Numbered from the stretch's first letter, positions 6,442 through 15,998 are shown. The stretch: DNA of 37,364 nt from Bacteroidales bacterium (GCA_029004185.1 JAQUPB010000011.1:1-37364); one strand, 5' to 3'. The notes: generated from the sequence alone by a model not told the origin. Program-made: numbers and translations.

Positions 6442-8400
6442 ATGTATAAAATTTTAAAAAACAACTTAGTTTTATTAATAATTATAATTATATATTCTTC
6501 GATTTTTTGTTCGATTTCCCTTGTGAATCATTACAATTTCAGAACTGCCGCCTGGGATTTGGGGATAAATAATAATGCAATTTTTGATTATGCTCATTTT
6601 CGCTGGAACAATGCAGCTATAATGTATCCCAATTCGCATTTTGAAAATGTTCTTGGTGACCATTTTTCTCTTTTACCAATACTTTTTTCTCCTTTATATT
6701 GGATTTGCGGAACATATACAATGCTTATAGTACAGATTTTGGGAATTGTTTTTGGCGGAATAGGAATATATAAATTGATTTTTGATTTGACTAAAAACAA
6801 AGTTATATCCGATATATCAGTAATATTTTTCTATTCAATTTTTGGGGTTTACTCCGCACTGAGTTTTGATTATCACGATAATGTTATGGCCGCAATGTTT
6901 GTTCCGTGGTTCTTTTACTATGTTTATAACAATAAATGGAAATACGCATCAATATTTTGCTTACTTGTGTTAATAAGTAAAGAAAATATGGCATTATGGA
7001 TGTTTTTTATTTGTCTTGGAGCAATAATATTATTTCATAAAGAGAAGGAAAAACTCAAATTTCTTTCATTTTATGCGATATTTTCAGTATTGTATTTTTA
7101 TTTTATTATGAAATTAATGCCGGCTATTTCTCCGGGTGAAAATAACTATAGACATTTTGATTATTCAGTTCTTGGAAAAAATATGCTTGAGGCAATTAAA
7201 ACGTGTATTAATAGGCCGAAATATGTATTCAGTTTATTATTTGAAAGTCCCATAAATGATTCTTTAACTTTTGGTATTAAATCGGAATTACATTACGCTG
7301 TTTTGCTTTCGGGCGGCGTTGTTTTACTTTGGAAACCGCAGTTTTTGATTATGTTGTTACCAATTTATGGACAAAAATTATTTAATGATGACTTCGGCAA
7401 ATGGAGCGTGGGAGGACATTATTCGATTGAGTTTGTACCAATATTGACAATTGCATTATTTTGGTGGATAAACGGATTAAATAATTTCAAAATAAGAACT
7501 AAAGTTATTATATCTGTATTATTCACCGTTATTTGCATGAAAATATCCTATGGGTTAATGGAAAAACAAGTAAATTGGTTTAATAAAGAACTCATTCAGT
7601 TTTATTCTAAAAATCACTGGAAAAGAGAGTTTAATGTTAAAAAAGTTTATGAGGGATTAAAAATTATACCAAAGAATGCAAAAGTAAGTGCACAAACAAT
7701 GTTAAGTTCTCATCTTTCTTTCAGAGAATATATATATACATATCCTTATGTTGCAGACGCCGATTATATTGTGTTATTACTATCAGATGGTCCGTATCCC
7801 CTGAACGATGAAGAATATAAAAAAGAATTAAATAAATATAAGGAAAGTAGCGAATGGGGAATAATTAAATATGATTACCCTTTGGTGATTTTTAAAAGAG
7901 GAGAAAAATCAGATTTATCCGATAAATATAAGACTGCTTTAATAAAAGAAAAAATTTTGTTTTGCGATGCAGAAAAAGTAACAGACAACAAAGAATTTTT
8001 TATCGGAAATAATGCTGATATTCTTTTTGAAAATGGTTATACTCAATGCGGTGAAAAAGCATATAACAGTAAATATTCTGCGAAGCTCACTAAAAACAGC
8101 CCTTATGGAATGACAATAAAATTAAAAAACACTCAAATAGGTGAAAATATTGATATTAATGTTTGGCGTTTTTCAAATGATAAAAAGGGAATAATTGTTG
8201 CTTCGTCTCTTGACGGAAAAGAATTGTATATAAGCGGTGAAAAAATTATTAAAGGTGAAACCAATGGCTGGGATTTAATTAATTTGAAATTCAGAATAGA
8301 AAAGAATTTGAGCAAAAATACAGTAATGATATATTTATGGAATAATGGAAATAATACTGTTTACTTTGATAATCTTGAGATTAAAAGAAGCTTCTTGTAA
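6442..8400 (+). CDS. DUF2079-type polytopic membrane protein with C-terminal carbohydrate-binding-like domain
   Basis: A 652-residue inner-membrane protein. The N-terminal part (about 1-380) has many hydrophobic segments and DUF2079 hallmarks: TAAWDLGINNNAIFDYA, and GDHFSLLPILFSPLYW in the first large loop. DUF2079 proteins resemble GT-C glycosyltransferases that use lipid-linked sugars, but no substrate is known. A soluble region follows. The final roughly 120 residues look like a beta-sandwich carbohydrate-binding module (ending IYLWNNGNNTVYFDNLEI) that clearly matches the body of the lipoprotein at 10110-10625. It is probably co-transcribed with the GT39-like gene 41 bases downstream. Without the toxin-like insertion it would directly follow fabD. 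Confidence 0.8.
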   Translation: MYKILKNNLVLLIIIIIYSSIFCSISLVNHYNFRTAAWDLGINNNAIFDYAHFRWNNAAIMYPNSHFENVLGDHFSLLPILFSPLYWICGTYTMLIVQILGIVFGGIGIYKLIFDLTKNKVISDISVIFFYSIFGVYSALSFDYHDNVMAAMFVPWFFYYVYNNKWKYASIFCLLVLISKENMALWMFFICLGAIILFHKEKEKLKFLSFYAIFSVLYFYFIMKLMPAISPGENNYRHFDYSVLGKNMLEAIKTCINRPKYVFSLLFESPINDSLTFGIKSELHYAVLLSGGVVLLWKPQFLIMLLPIYGQKLFNDDFGKWSVGGHYSIEFVPILTIALFWWINGLNNFKIRTKVIISVLFTVICMKISYGLMEKQVNWFNKELIQFYSKNHWKREFNVKKVYEGLKIIPKNAKVSAQTMLSSHLSFREYIYTYPYVADADYIVLLLSDGPYPLNDEEYKKELNKYKESSEWGIIKYDYPLVIFKRGEKSDLSDKYKTALIKEKILFCDAEKVTDNKEFFIGNNADILFENGYTQCGEKAYNSKYSAKLTKNSPYGMTIKLKNTQIGENIDINVWRFSNDKKGIIVASSLDGKELYISGEKIIKGETNGWDLINLKFRIEKNLSKNTVMIYLWNNGNNTVYFDNLEIKRSFL

Positions 8401-8441
8401 ATTTTTTATTGCATCAAAAACGGATATGAAAAATTAGTTAT

Positions 8442-10076
8442 ATGACCAATTTTAGATTTAAATTTTCCGGTATATTAATATTTGTTCTTTTAATTTTTGC
8501 AAATTTCTTTTTTAAGTATTTTTTCTTCACTGATTGTAGTCTTTGGTATGATGAATGTTTCACTATTTTTCATGCTCAGGGTTCGTTTAAAGACATGTTA
8601 CTGATTTCTGAATGGGATTTGAACCCTCCGTTATTTCAATATATCATGCATTATTGGATTAAATTTTTTGGTATAAGCGAATATAACGTGAGATTGTTTA
8701 GTTTAATTTGTAATTCCTTATCTGCCGGATTAATTTTTCTTTTTGCAAAAAAACATTTTAATAAACAAACAGCCATTTTTGTTTCTTTATTATTTTTTTC
8801 TTCTGATGCATTTTTTTATTATTCACAGGAAGCCCGTAGTTATTCTTTCCTTTTTATGTTATGTATTATAAGTACATGGCTCTTTTTTGAGCTATGTAAT
8901 AAACCTCATTGGTTAACAATGATAGCTCTTGCAATTGTTAACAGCTCAATTGTATACACACATTATATAGAAGGGCTAATAATCCTTTATCAGTTGGTTA
9001 TTGTTGTATTTTTATTCCGAACCAAATTATTTGCTTTTTTTACGGGATCTCTGGTTATTAGCTTCTTATTTACTTATAGTTTGTTCTATCATGCATTTGA
9101 AGTTTTAAAGTCTGTGAGACCTAATATTGTTGATTTTCCTACGATAAATGATTTTAAAAGTGTGTTTTTTGAACTTAATAATAATTATTTTTTAGGCATA
9201 ATTTTTATAATAATATTTATTATTGGAATTATACTATTTGTAATAAATTTCAGGAAAACCGAAAAGTTATTGCGCAATAAAATTTTATATTTTATTTTAT
9301 GGGCAGCCGTTTCATATTTTTTAATTTTTGTTATTTCTTTCAAATCACCCATGTTTACAAAGCGTTACCTTTTATTCATATTAATCGGATTATATGTAAT
9401 AATATCATATTTTATTTCATTTATTAAAATTCCATCATGGAGTAAATATTTGATTATATCGTTTATTTTTATTTTTTCTCTTACAAATATTAATTACAAA
9501 ATCAGCAAGGGAATGGATTTTAAAAATGCCGTTCCATTTATTAAAAATCTTCAGACCGATAAAACCGTGACAGTTTTACAATCAATAGATATAGGATCAT
9601 TGTTTGCCTATTATTATGATAAGGAAATTTTTAAAAATTATCATTTTGTTACAGAAGAATTAGGGAATAAAAATATTATTCTATGTAATGATTCTGAGGT
9701 TGTTAGAAATTTTGACTTTTCCACTTTTAATAAAATAATTTTAAGTCAAACATGGGAAAATTTTTGCGACCCAACAGGAACATTGAAAACATACATGGAT
9801 AAAAAATTTAAATTAAACAAAACATTCAACAATTACGAAGGGATAAAGATTTTTGTATATAGTAATCCAAATGCAATTAATTTGAATTTAAGTATTCAGC
9901 AATTAGCTGTTTTAAAAATGAAAAAAAAGATTGCTTATTATGAAAATAAAATAAGAAGTGATGCTACTTGGCTTAAGCAAGTTAAAGAAAAAGCAGAAAA
10001 AAATAAAATCTCATTAGATTCTATGGTATATATTGATGCTCTCTATTTGATCGAACTGGAGAAAAATAAAAAATGA
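8442..10076 (+). CDS. GT39/PMT_2-type (GT-C) membrane glycosyltransferase
   Basis: A 544-residue polytopic membrane protein of the dolichyl-phosphate-mannose transferase-like GT-C clan. The first periplasmic loop carries the conserved acidic pair in LWYDE (Asp37, Glu38). It is followed by WDLNPPLFQYIMHYW and SEYNVRLFSL, typical of PMT_2/ArnT-like enzymes that transfer a sugar from a polyprenyl-phosphate donor on the periplasmic side. About ten more hydrophobic segments follow, to around residue 350. The rest is a soluble domain ending in a charged, Lys-rich helix. Acceptor and sugar cannot be read from sequence. It lies 41 bases after the DUF2079 gene in the same direction and probably forms an operon with it. 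Confidence 0.82.
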   Translation: MTNFRFKFSGILIFVLLIFANFFFKYFFFTDCSLWYDECFTIFHAQGSFKDMLLISEWDLNPPLFQYIMHYWIKFFGISEYNVRLFSLICNSLSAGLIFLFAKKHFNKQTAIFVSLLFFSSDAFFYYSQEARSYSFLFMLCIISTWLFFELCNKPHWLTMIALAIVNSSIVYTHYIEGLIILYQLVIVVFLFRTKLFAFFTGSLVISFLFTYSLFYHAFEVLKSVRPNIVDFPTINDFKSVFFELNNNYFLGIIFIIIFIIGIILFVINFRKTEKLLRNKILYFILWAAVSYFLIFVISFKSPMFTKRYLLFILIGLYVIISYFISFIKIPSWSKYLIISFIFIFSLTNINYKISKGMDFKNAVPFIKNLQTDKTVTVLQSIDIGSLFAYYYDKEIFKNYHFVTEELGNKNIILCNDSEVVRNFDFSTFNKIILSQTWENFCDPTGTLKTYMDKKFKLNKTFNNYEGIKIFVYSNPNAINLNLSIQQLAVLKMKKKIAYYENKIRSDATWLKQVKEKAEKNKISLDSMVYIDALYLIELEKNKK

Positions 10077-10078
10077 AA

Positions 10079-10101
10079 ATCATTTTATTGTTCGAAATGA
10101 T
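10079..10101. terminator. Possible weak bidirectional terminator
   Basis: An AT-rich hairpin (ATCATTT, nine-base loop, AAATGAT) lies between the convergent GT39-like and lipoprotein genes, with A/T-rich flanks. The stem is short and poor in GC, so this is tentative. Confidence 0.3.
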
Positions 10102-10109
10102 AAATTCAA

Positions 10110-10625
10110 TTATTTTTCTAAAAATTTTATTTCAATATCATCAATAAAAGCAACATTTTTATTATTGTTCCATACGTAAATTCCAACGGTTGTTGCTTCG
10201 GGTTTATATTTGGGAAACTCATTTACAACTTCAACTTTAAACCATTTGTTGGGCTCGTTTACAAATTTGTTAATATCATGTCCCATCCAAAAAATTGATT
10301 TATTGTTGGAATCTAAAGAAACTACTAAACTAGTTATTTTAGTTAAATTTTCTAATTTAACCCAGCAACTTACTTTTACTTTCTTGATTGTACTTGGGCT
10401 TATTTCGCTCATTAACTTTTGAAAACCATAGGAATATTCATTTAAAGAATCCACTTTTGAACAATATTCATCTTCGTGTCCTCCGAATTTACCTACTGTT
10501 TGCATATTAATCCATTCACCGTTATTACCTATATCGGATTTAAATGTTGGATTAAATTCTTTATTTGAACAACTATAAAAACAAGTTACCAATACTGCAA
10601 AAGCTAAACACTTAATTCTTTTCAT
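10110..10625 (-). CDS. Lipoprotein with carbohydrate-binding-like domain
   Basis: A 171-residue predicted lipoprotein. A short signal peptide with a hydrophobic core (CLAFAVLVTCF) ends at a lipobox-like FYSC, giving Cys19 as the acylated residue. The rest looks like one beta-sandwich domain. Its C-terminal segment IYVWNNNKNVAFIDDIEI matches IYLWNNGNNTVYFDNLEI at the end of the DUF2079 protein, and an earlier segment VVSLDSNNKSIFWMG matches VASSLDGKELYISG there. The two therefore share the whole domain of about 115 residues. It is convergent with the GT-C pair rather than in their operon. Function is unknown; binding to the glycan or product made by the neighbours is an inference. Confidence 0.72.
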   Translation of the reverse strand: MKRIKCLAFAVLVTCFYSCSNKEFNPTFKSDIGNNGEWINMQTVGKFGGHEDEYCSKVDSLNEYSYGFQKLMSEISPSTIKKVKVSCWVKLENLTKITSLVVSLDSNNKSIFWMGHDINKFVNEPNKWFKVEVVNEFPKYKPEATTVGIYVWNNNKNVAFIDDIEIKFLEK

Positions 10626-10694
10626 AAAATAGTTTTTAAAATATTAATAAAATAAAAATTAATTAATTTAGAATGCAAACTTATATAATTTTTT

Positions 10695-11630
10695 TCATTT
10701 CATCCTCTCCCTCTTCAGCAAATATGTTATCAGAACATCGCGAAAACCTTTGTTGATGTCTATTTCCACAAAATCAATTCTATACTGGTTGCATTTTAGT
10801 TTAATGAGGTTTTTGTAATCGGTTATGGATTTTATGTATGTTTCTTTTATTTCCGAGGGATATGTTTTCACCTCTTCGCCGGTTTCCATGTCAATGAATT
10901 TATACGGGCGGTTTTCAAAATTGAAATCTATTTCTCTTTTTTTATCCGTTACATGAAACAAAATCACTTCATGTTTGTTGTGTTTTAAATGCTGCAGGGC
11001 ATTGAAAAGCTCGCTGCTTTTTTCCGAATTATCGAGCATATCGCTGAAAATAACAACTAGCGAACGCTTGTGAATGCTGTCGGCAATCTGATGTAATACT
11101 GATGCGGCAGAAGTTTTCTTTTGCTCTTTATTTGCAATATTATTGAGGATTTTTTCAAGTTCTGTAAATAAAATTTTCTGATGCACGGAACTTGACTTTG
11201 CCGGAGTATGTAATTCAATATCAGCGGAAAACAAACTTAATCCAAATGCATCGCGTTGTTTTTTCAGGAGATGCATCAGAACAGCAGCACAATAAACCGA
11301 AAAGGAAATTTTATTCAGATTTTCAATTGACGGTTTTTCAATTTCGGGATAATACATCGAAGAAGAATTGTCAATTACCAGTTGGCAGCGCAGATTGGTT
11401 TCTTCTTCGAACCGTTTTATGAAAAGTTTATCGCTGCGGGCAAACAATTTCCAGTCGATATATTTTGTTGATTCTCCCGGATTATAAATCCTGTGTTCGG
11501 CAAATTCGACCGAAAATCCGTGAAACGGACTTTTATGCAGGCCGGTGATAAATCCTTCCACAACCTGATGAGCAACTAATTCAAGATTCCCGAATTTCTG
11601 AACCTGCTTTAGAATGTAATTGCTTTCCAA
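10695..11630 (-). CDS. DUF58 domain protein (vWA-like, MoxR-associated type)
   Basis: A 311-residue cytosolic protein of the DUF58 family, usually encoded beside MoxR AAA+ ATPases and Bat/aerotolerance vWA proteins. The family signature is strong: SVEFAEHRIYNPGES, KYIDWKLFARSDKLFIKRFE, then a metal-ion-dependent adhesion-site motif DNSSSM (Asp87, Ser89, Ser91). No transmembrane segment is visible, fitting the short soluble form. The partner MoxR gene is not in this window, although in Bacteroidota it normally lies just upstream; here the upstream neighbour is thioredoxin, across a repeat-filled gap. The role, protein complex maturation or stress response, is known only at family level. Confidence 0.9.
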   Translation of the reverse strand: MESNYILKQVQKFGNLELVAHQVVEGFITGLHKSPFHGFSVEFAEHRIYNPGESTKYIDWKLFARSDKLFIKRFEEETNLRCQLVIDNSSSMYYPEIEKPSIENLNKISFSVYCAAVLMHLLKKQRDAFGLSLFSADIELHTPAKSSSVHQKILFTELEKILNNIANKEQKKTSAASVLHQIADSIHKRSLVVIFSDMLDNSEKSSELFNALQHLKHNKHEVILFHVTDKKREIDFNFENRPYKFIDMETGEEVKTYPSEIKETYIKSITDYKNLIKLKCNQYRIDFVEIDINKGFRDVLITYLLKRERMK

Positions 11631-11655
11631 AATGATTTTTTTTAAAATAAAATTT

Positions 11656-11739
11656 CACCGCAAAGACGCAGAGACACAAAGTTAACAGAGATTTTTTAAC
11701 TTCACAAATTCACCATCCCGACGAACTTCGTTATCGGGA
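11656..11739. repeat. Composite intergenic repeat block (ACCGCAAAGACGCAGAG, TTCACAAATTCAC, CCCGA hairpin)
   Basis: Three elements stand in a row between the DUF58 and thioredoxin genes. The first is an ACCGCAAAGACGCAGAG-type word (11656-11681), the second CTTCACAAATTCACC (11700-11714). The third is a two-step hairpin with TCCCGA (11716-11721) pairing to TCGGGA (11734-11739) and CGAA pairing to TTCG inside. The first two recur together at 24425-24514, the first in reverse complement. The hairpin lies 3' of the thioredoxin stop but has no T tract on that strand. Confidence 0.6.
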
Positions 11740-11755
11740 CAGGCTTCACAATATG

Positions 11756-12073
11756 CTACAGTAGCGTATCGAGCTTAGCCTTCAGTGTTGGTTTTGAAGC
11801 AGCACCGACCTGCTTGTCAACTATATTTCCGTTTTTGATAAACAGAACCGTAGGAATATTTCTGATGCCGAATTTTGTGGAAAGTCCGGGATTTTCGTCA
11901 ACGTTGACTTTTCCTATAATTGCTTTTCCTTCATATTCAACAGCAAGTTCATTTAAAATCGGACCTATCATTCTGCAGGGACCGCACCATTCAGCCCAGA
12001 AATCAATGACTACGGGCTTATCGGCTTTTGTAACTATTTCATCATAGTTTAAATCGGTTATTTCTACTGACAT
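11756..12073 (-). CDS. trxA: Thioredoxin
   Basis: A 105-residue cytoplasmic thioredoxin that reduces protein disulfides, recycled by thioredoxin reductase. The redox site WCGPC is at 29-33, the cis-proline is Pro74 in RNIPT, and the buried acidic Asp24 (VIDFWAEWCGPC) is present. All match the standard single-domain family and its length. The ATG at 12073 is preceded by a strong GGAGGT five bases away. There is no signal peptide, which separates it from the TlpA-like lipoprotein at 33750-34925. It is transcribed alone or into the DUF58 gene after a gap filled with repeats. Confidence 0.96.
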   Translation of the reverse strand: MSVEITDLNYDEIVTKADKPVVIDFWAEWCGPCRMIGPILNELAVEYEGKAIIGKVNVDENPGLSTKFGIRNIPTVLFIKNGNIVDKQVGAASKPTLKAKLDTLL

Positions 12074-12078
12074 TTTTT

Positions 12079-12084
12079 ACCTCC
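12079..12084 (-). promoter_or_regulatory. Strong Shine-Dalgarno of trxA
   Basis: GGAGGT on the minus strand, five bases before the ATG. Most genes in this window have no such consensus, so it suggests high translation and fixes the start. Confidence 0.75.
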
Positions 12085-12092
12085 GTTTAGTT

Positions 12093-12190
12093 AGTTTTCA
12101 GTTCTCAGTTTTCAGTTTAGAGTTGTGCAAAGAAAATGCTAATTAAATATTTTTTCTATAACTACAAACAACAAACCACAAACAACAAAC
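12093..12190. repeat. Word repeats in the trxA leader region
   Basis: Two degenerate blocks: AGTTTTC/AGTTCTC words (12093-12124) and CAAACAACAAACCACAAACA-type words (12162-12190). The second is the reverse complement of the GTTTGTTGTTT family at 3601-3636 and 21204-21237. If the -7 box at 12196-12203 is right, both blocks lie in the trxA 5' untranslated region. Confidence 0.55.
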
Positions 12191-12195
12191 TTTTC

Positions 12196-12203
12196 CAAAT
12201 ATA
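12196..12203 (-). promoter_or_regulatory. Bacteroidota -7 box upstream of trxA
   Basis: TATATTTG on the minus strand fits TAnnTTTG. There is no good TTG at 19-21 bases further upstream. It implies a leader of roughly 115 bases for trxA. Confidence 0.4.
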
Positions 12204-12262
12204 TAATAAATTTACAAAAAATAAAAACACACATAAAATGCAGACTCTGAATTCATGTCTCA

Positions 12263-15200
12263 TTAATTCAACTTACAATTAACCTGCAATGTTGACGAAA
12301 CATCGCTAAAGAAATCATTACTCGGTTCGATAAAATATTTTTTGGAAAATAATTCCACAGCCAGCTTATCGGTTTTATCAATTATTGCAAACTTAAGTTT
12401 TGATTTGCCCGGATATTTTTTAATAATATCATTGATTTTTAAAATTGATTTTTCGTTAATTTCTGTAAGTTCCATCTGCAATGTGATGCTTCGTATATAT
12501 TTATCTTTTATTTCGGACAACAATTCAATTGAATGTATTCTTGGTTCAAAAATATCGGGTGAGTTATATCGCGGTTCGACTTTTCCTTTAATAAATAAAA
12601 ACCAGTTTTTTTCGAGATATTTTTTAAACTGAACATAATCTTTTGAAAACAATGCAAACTGGTGTGAACCCGAATAATCTTCGAGCACGAATGTCCCGAA
12701 AGGGTTCCCGGTTTTTCCTGTTTTATGAAGCACCGATGTTACAATGCCGGCAACCGTAAATTCTTTATTTCTGTATGCATCGGTATTGTTTGAAAGCTCG
12801 TCCAGAGTGAGCGTGCAGAAATTATTTATTTCAATTTGAAAATTATCAAGCGGATGACCTGATATGTAAATTCCTGTTACTTCTTTTTCTTTTTTTAATT
12901 GCTCAATATTCGACCATGGTTCGCATTCGGGAACTTTCGGCTCTGCAACCATGCTTTCATCCGTTTCTCCGAAAAGTGATTGTTGCGAACTGTCTTTATT
13001 GTTCTGATAGTCAGCGCCAAAAGAAATCAATTTTTCAATAAATATTGTATCATTGGTTGATTCCTGGTGAAAATATTGTGCGCGGTGAATATTTCCAAAA
13101 CTGTCAAATGCACCTGAAAGCACAAGTGCTTCAATGCATTTTTTGTTACAGGTTCTCAGACTTACACGTTCCACAAAATCGAAAATATTTTTATAATTGC
13201 CGTTTTCTTCTCTTTCCTGAATTATTGATTCAACTGCATTTCCGCCTATTCCTTTTATTCCTCCCAAACCGAAACGTATCTCACCTTTTTTGTTTACTGT
13301 AAACTTGAGTGAACTTTCATTTACGTCGGGACCTAAAACGGGAATTCCCATTTTCTTCGACTCGTCCATGTATAGCGTAATTTCATCAAGATTATTAAGA
13401 TTTCTGGTAAGTATTGCCGCCATGTATTCTGCCGGATAATTTGTTTTCAGGTAAGCCGTTTGATACGCAAGAATAGCATAAGCTGCGGAGTGAGAACGAT
13501 TAAATCCGTATTTGGCAAATTCCTGCATCATGTCGAAAACCTCTCCTGCCTTTTTTTCATCAACACTGTTGGCAACAGCCCTTTCAATGAATATTTTTTT
13601 CTGCTGTTCCATTATCGACATTTTCTTTTTTCCCATTGCACGGCGAAGCAAGTCGGCTTCGGCTAACGAAAAACCTGCCATTATCTGAGCCGTCTGCATT
13701 ATCTGTTCCTGGTAAACCATTATCCCGTATGTCGGTTTAAGAACGTCTTCAAGCCAAGGATGAGGATATTCCGTTTTTTCTTTTCCGTTTTTTCTGCTTA
13801 TATATAATGGGATAAACTGCATTGGACCCGGGCGATACAAAGAGTTCATTGCAATAAGGTCTTCGATATTTGAAGGCTTGAGATTTTTCAAATGCTCTCT
13901 CATTCCGTCCGATTCAAACTGAAAAATTCCTATTGTTTCACCTTTCTGAAACAATTCGAAAGTTTTTACATCAGTAACATCAATTTCTTCAAAATCAATT
14001 TTTGTTTTATGTCTTTCGTATATACTTTCAATGGCATCTTTAATTATTGAAAGTGTTTTTAATCCCAGAAAATCCATTTTCAGCATGCCCACCATTTCAA
14101 CCAGGTGTCCTTCATATTGCGTAACCAGTAATTCCGAATCTTTCTGTTTGCATAAAGGAATATGTTCCATCAAATCATCAGGTCCTATGATAATTCCGCA
14201 GGCATGAGTTCCGGTCTGACGAACCGAACCCTCAAGCGCTTCGGCAAAAATTAAAGTTTTTTTAATAAGAGGATTTTTGCTGTTTTTCTCGTCAGCTAAT
14301 TCTTTAACATCCTTGAATGCCGATTTGAGAGTTACACCGGGTCCGAGCGGAACAAGTTTTGCAAGGCGGTTAGCTTCAGGCAGGGGTAATTTCAGAATAC
14401 GCGCAACATCGCGGATTGAAGATTTTGCAGCCATAGTGCCGAAAGTAACAATCTGAGCGACTTTTTCCTCGCCATATTTGTTTATTACATATTCTATAAC
14501 TTTATTTCTGCCGTCATCGTCGAAATCAATGTCTATATCGGGCATTGAGATTCTTTCAGGATTGAGAAATCTTTCAAAAAGAAGATTATATTTTATGGGG
14601 TCAATGTCTGTAATGCCCGTGCAATAAGCAACTTCCGAACCTGCGGCAGAACCTCTGCCCGGTCCAACCGAAACTCCCATTTTTCTTGCTTCATTTATGA
14701 AATCCTGAACTATCAATAAATATCCCGCAAATTTCATGTTCGTTATAACCGATAATTCAAAATCCAGACGCTGTTTTATTGTTTCGGAAATTTCACCGAA
14801 ACGTCTTTTAGCTCCTTCATATGATAAATGTTTAAGATAATCATCTTCGGAAGAAAACTCTGTCGGAAGAGGAAATTTAGGAAGTATCACATCGTGATAT
14901 AAATTATAACTTTCAATTTTATTTGCTATTTCCGCAGTGGTTTCAACGGCTTCGGGATATTCCTTAAACAACTCCGTCATTTCCTCGGGCGATTTTAAAT
15001 ACTCCTGTCCTGTGTATTTCATTCTGTTCGGGTCGTCATAATCTTTGTTTGTATTCAGGCATATAAGAATATCATGGGCTTCGGCATCGCCTGCATTTAT
15101 AAAATGAAGGTCATTGGTAGCAACAAATTTTATTGATAATTTTTCCGAAATGCGCTTTGTGGCTTCTCTTACGGTTTTTTGTTCGGGTAACCCGTGGTCG

Positions 15201-15724
15201 TGAATTTCAAGATAAAAATCATCACCGAAAATTTCCCTGTATTCTTTTACAACAATTTCTGCTTTTTCTTCGCCTTTATTTAATATCGTGTCGGCAACTT
15301 CTCCTGCCAGACAAGCTGATAAAGCAATTAATCCTTCTTTGTATTTTTTCAGAAGTTCCTTATCAACACGGGGTGTGTAATAAAACCCTTCTTTAAAACT
15401 GAGAGTGCAAAGTTTGGAAAGATTATTATATCCTTTAAGATTTTTTGCAAGCAATATAAGGTGAAACCCGCTCCTGTCTTCCTTTCCTTTTTTATCAAAC
15501 CGGCTTTCTTCGGCAACATAAACTTCGCAACCGATTATGGGTTTTATTTTGGCGTTTTTACATGCATCAATGAAATCAAGAACTCCGTACATATTGCCGT
15601 GGTCGGTAATGGCAAGGGCGTTCATTCCGTACTCTTTGGTTTTTGCTACAAGCTTTTTTATGTCGGCAGCTCCATCAAGTATCGAAAATTGTGTGTGGAC
15701 ATGTAAATGTGTGAATTCAGACAT
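12263..15724 (-). CDS. dnaE: DNA polymerase III subunit alpha
   Basis: The catalytic subunit of the replicative polymerase (1153 residues). Order of domains: an N-terminal PHP domain (THLHVHTQFSILDGA, ITDHGNMYG); the polymerase palm with catalytic acids in MPDIDIDFDDDG (Asp396, Asp398, Asp400) and GMLKMDFLGL; the fingers (YQEQIMQTAQIMAGF, LLRRAMGKKK); then helix-hairpin-helix and OB-fold regions. A probable internal beta-clamp-binding motif QQSLF lies at 914-918. I chose ATG 15724 (MSEFTHLHVH), the normal family start. An in-frame TTG two codons earlier is not needed. It is a DnaE1-type enzyme without the polC exonuclease insertion. It is transcribed towards trxA, 189 bases away. Confidence 0.97.
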   Translation of the reverse strand: MSEFTHLHVHTQFSILDGAADIKKLVAKTKEYGMNALAITDHGNMYGVLDFIDACKNAKIKPIIGCEVYVAEESRFDKKGKEDRSGFHLILLAKNLKGYNNLSKLCTLSFKEGFYYTPRVDKELLKKYKEGLIALSACLAGEVADTILNKGEEKAEIVVKEYREIFGDDFYLEIHDHGLPEQKTVREATKRISEKLSIKFVATNDLHFINAGDAEAHDILICLNTNKDYDDPNRMKYTGQEYLKSPEEMTELFKEYPEAVETTAEIANKIESYNLYHDVILPKFPLPTEFSSEDDYLKHLSYEGAKRRFGEISETIKQRLDFELSVITNMKFAGYLLIVQDFINEARKMGVSVGPGRGSAAGSEVAYCTGITDIDPIKYNLLFERFLNPERISMPDIDIDFDDDGRNKVIEYVINKYGEEKVAQIVTFGTMAAKSSIRDVARILKLPLPEANRLAKLVPLGPGVTLKSAFKDVKELADEKNSKNPLIKKTLIFAEALEGSVRQTGTHACGIIIGPDDLMEHIPLCKQKDSELLVTQYEGHLVEMVGMLKMDFLGLKTLSIIKDAIESIYERHKTKIDFEEIDVTDVKTFELFQKGETIGIFQFESDGMREHLKNLKPSNIEDLIAMNSLYRPGPMQFIPLYISRKNGKEKTEYPHPWLEDVLKPTYGIMVYQEQIMQTAQIMAGFSLAEADLLRRAMGKKKMSIMEQQKKIFIERAVANSVDEKKAGEVFDMMQEFAKYGFNRSHSAAYAILAYQTAYLKTNYPAEYMAAILTRNLNNLDEITLYMDESKKMGIPVLGPDVNESSLKFTVNKKGEIRFGLGGIKGIGGNAVESIIQEREENGNYKNIFDFVERVSLRTCNKKCIEALVLSGAFDSFGNIHRAQYFHQESTNDTIFIEKLISFGADYQNNKDSSQQSLFGETDESMVAEPKVPECEPWSNIEQLKKEKEVTGIYISGHPLDNFQIEINNFCTLTLDELSNNTDAYRNKEFTVAGIVTSVLHKTGKTGNPFGTFVLEDYSGSHQFALFSKDYVQFKKYLEKNWFLFIKGKVEPRYNSPDIFEPRIHSIELLSEIKDKYIRSITLQMELTEINEKSILKINDIIKKYPGKSKLKFAIIDKTDKLAVELFSKKYFIEPSNDFFSDVSSTLQVNCKLN

Positions 15725-15910
15725 TTGCAAAATCAGAAATTAAAATAATTTTTTTAAGTTTTAAGCTACGAGAATGTGCAGAATATTACATCTAAGAACA
15801 TCTTTGAACTGAAAACAGAAAACTTTTTATTACTACAAAAATATTCAATTTCCTGTAAAGTTTAGTTATAATCGGAAAAAGTTTTGAACAAAAATTTGTA
15901 AATTTCATGA

Positions 15911-15946
15911 AAGACCTGACAGAGTTTTTAAACCTGTCAGAGTCTT
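15911..15946. repeat. Imperfect palindrome (AAGACCTGACAG ... CTGTCAGaGTCTT)
   Basis: Twelve-base arms with a single bulged A around an 11-base AT-rich loop. The CCTGACAG/CTGTCAGG type of palindrome is, from memory, a recurring intergenic element in Bacteroidota genomes. Here it lies between divergent promoters and has no T tract in either direction. Confidence 0.6.
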
Positions 15947-15998
15947 GCTAAATAAATAAATTACTCAAAAAGTTTTTATTTCCCGAAAAGATTTAAGA

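Noticed and set aside
15725-15730. TTG start two codons upstream of dnaE
   Set aside because: The ATG at 15724 gives the standard MSEFTHLHVH beginning; the TTG is unnecessary.
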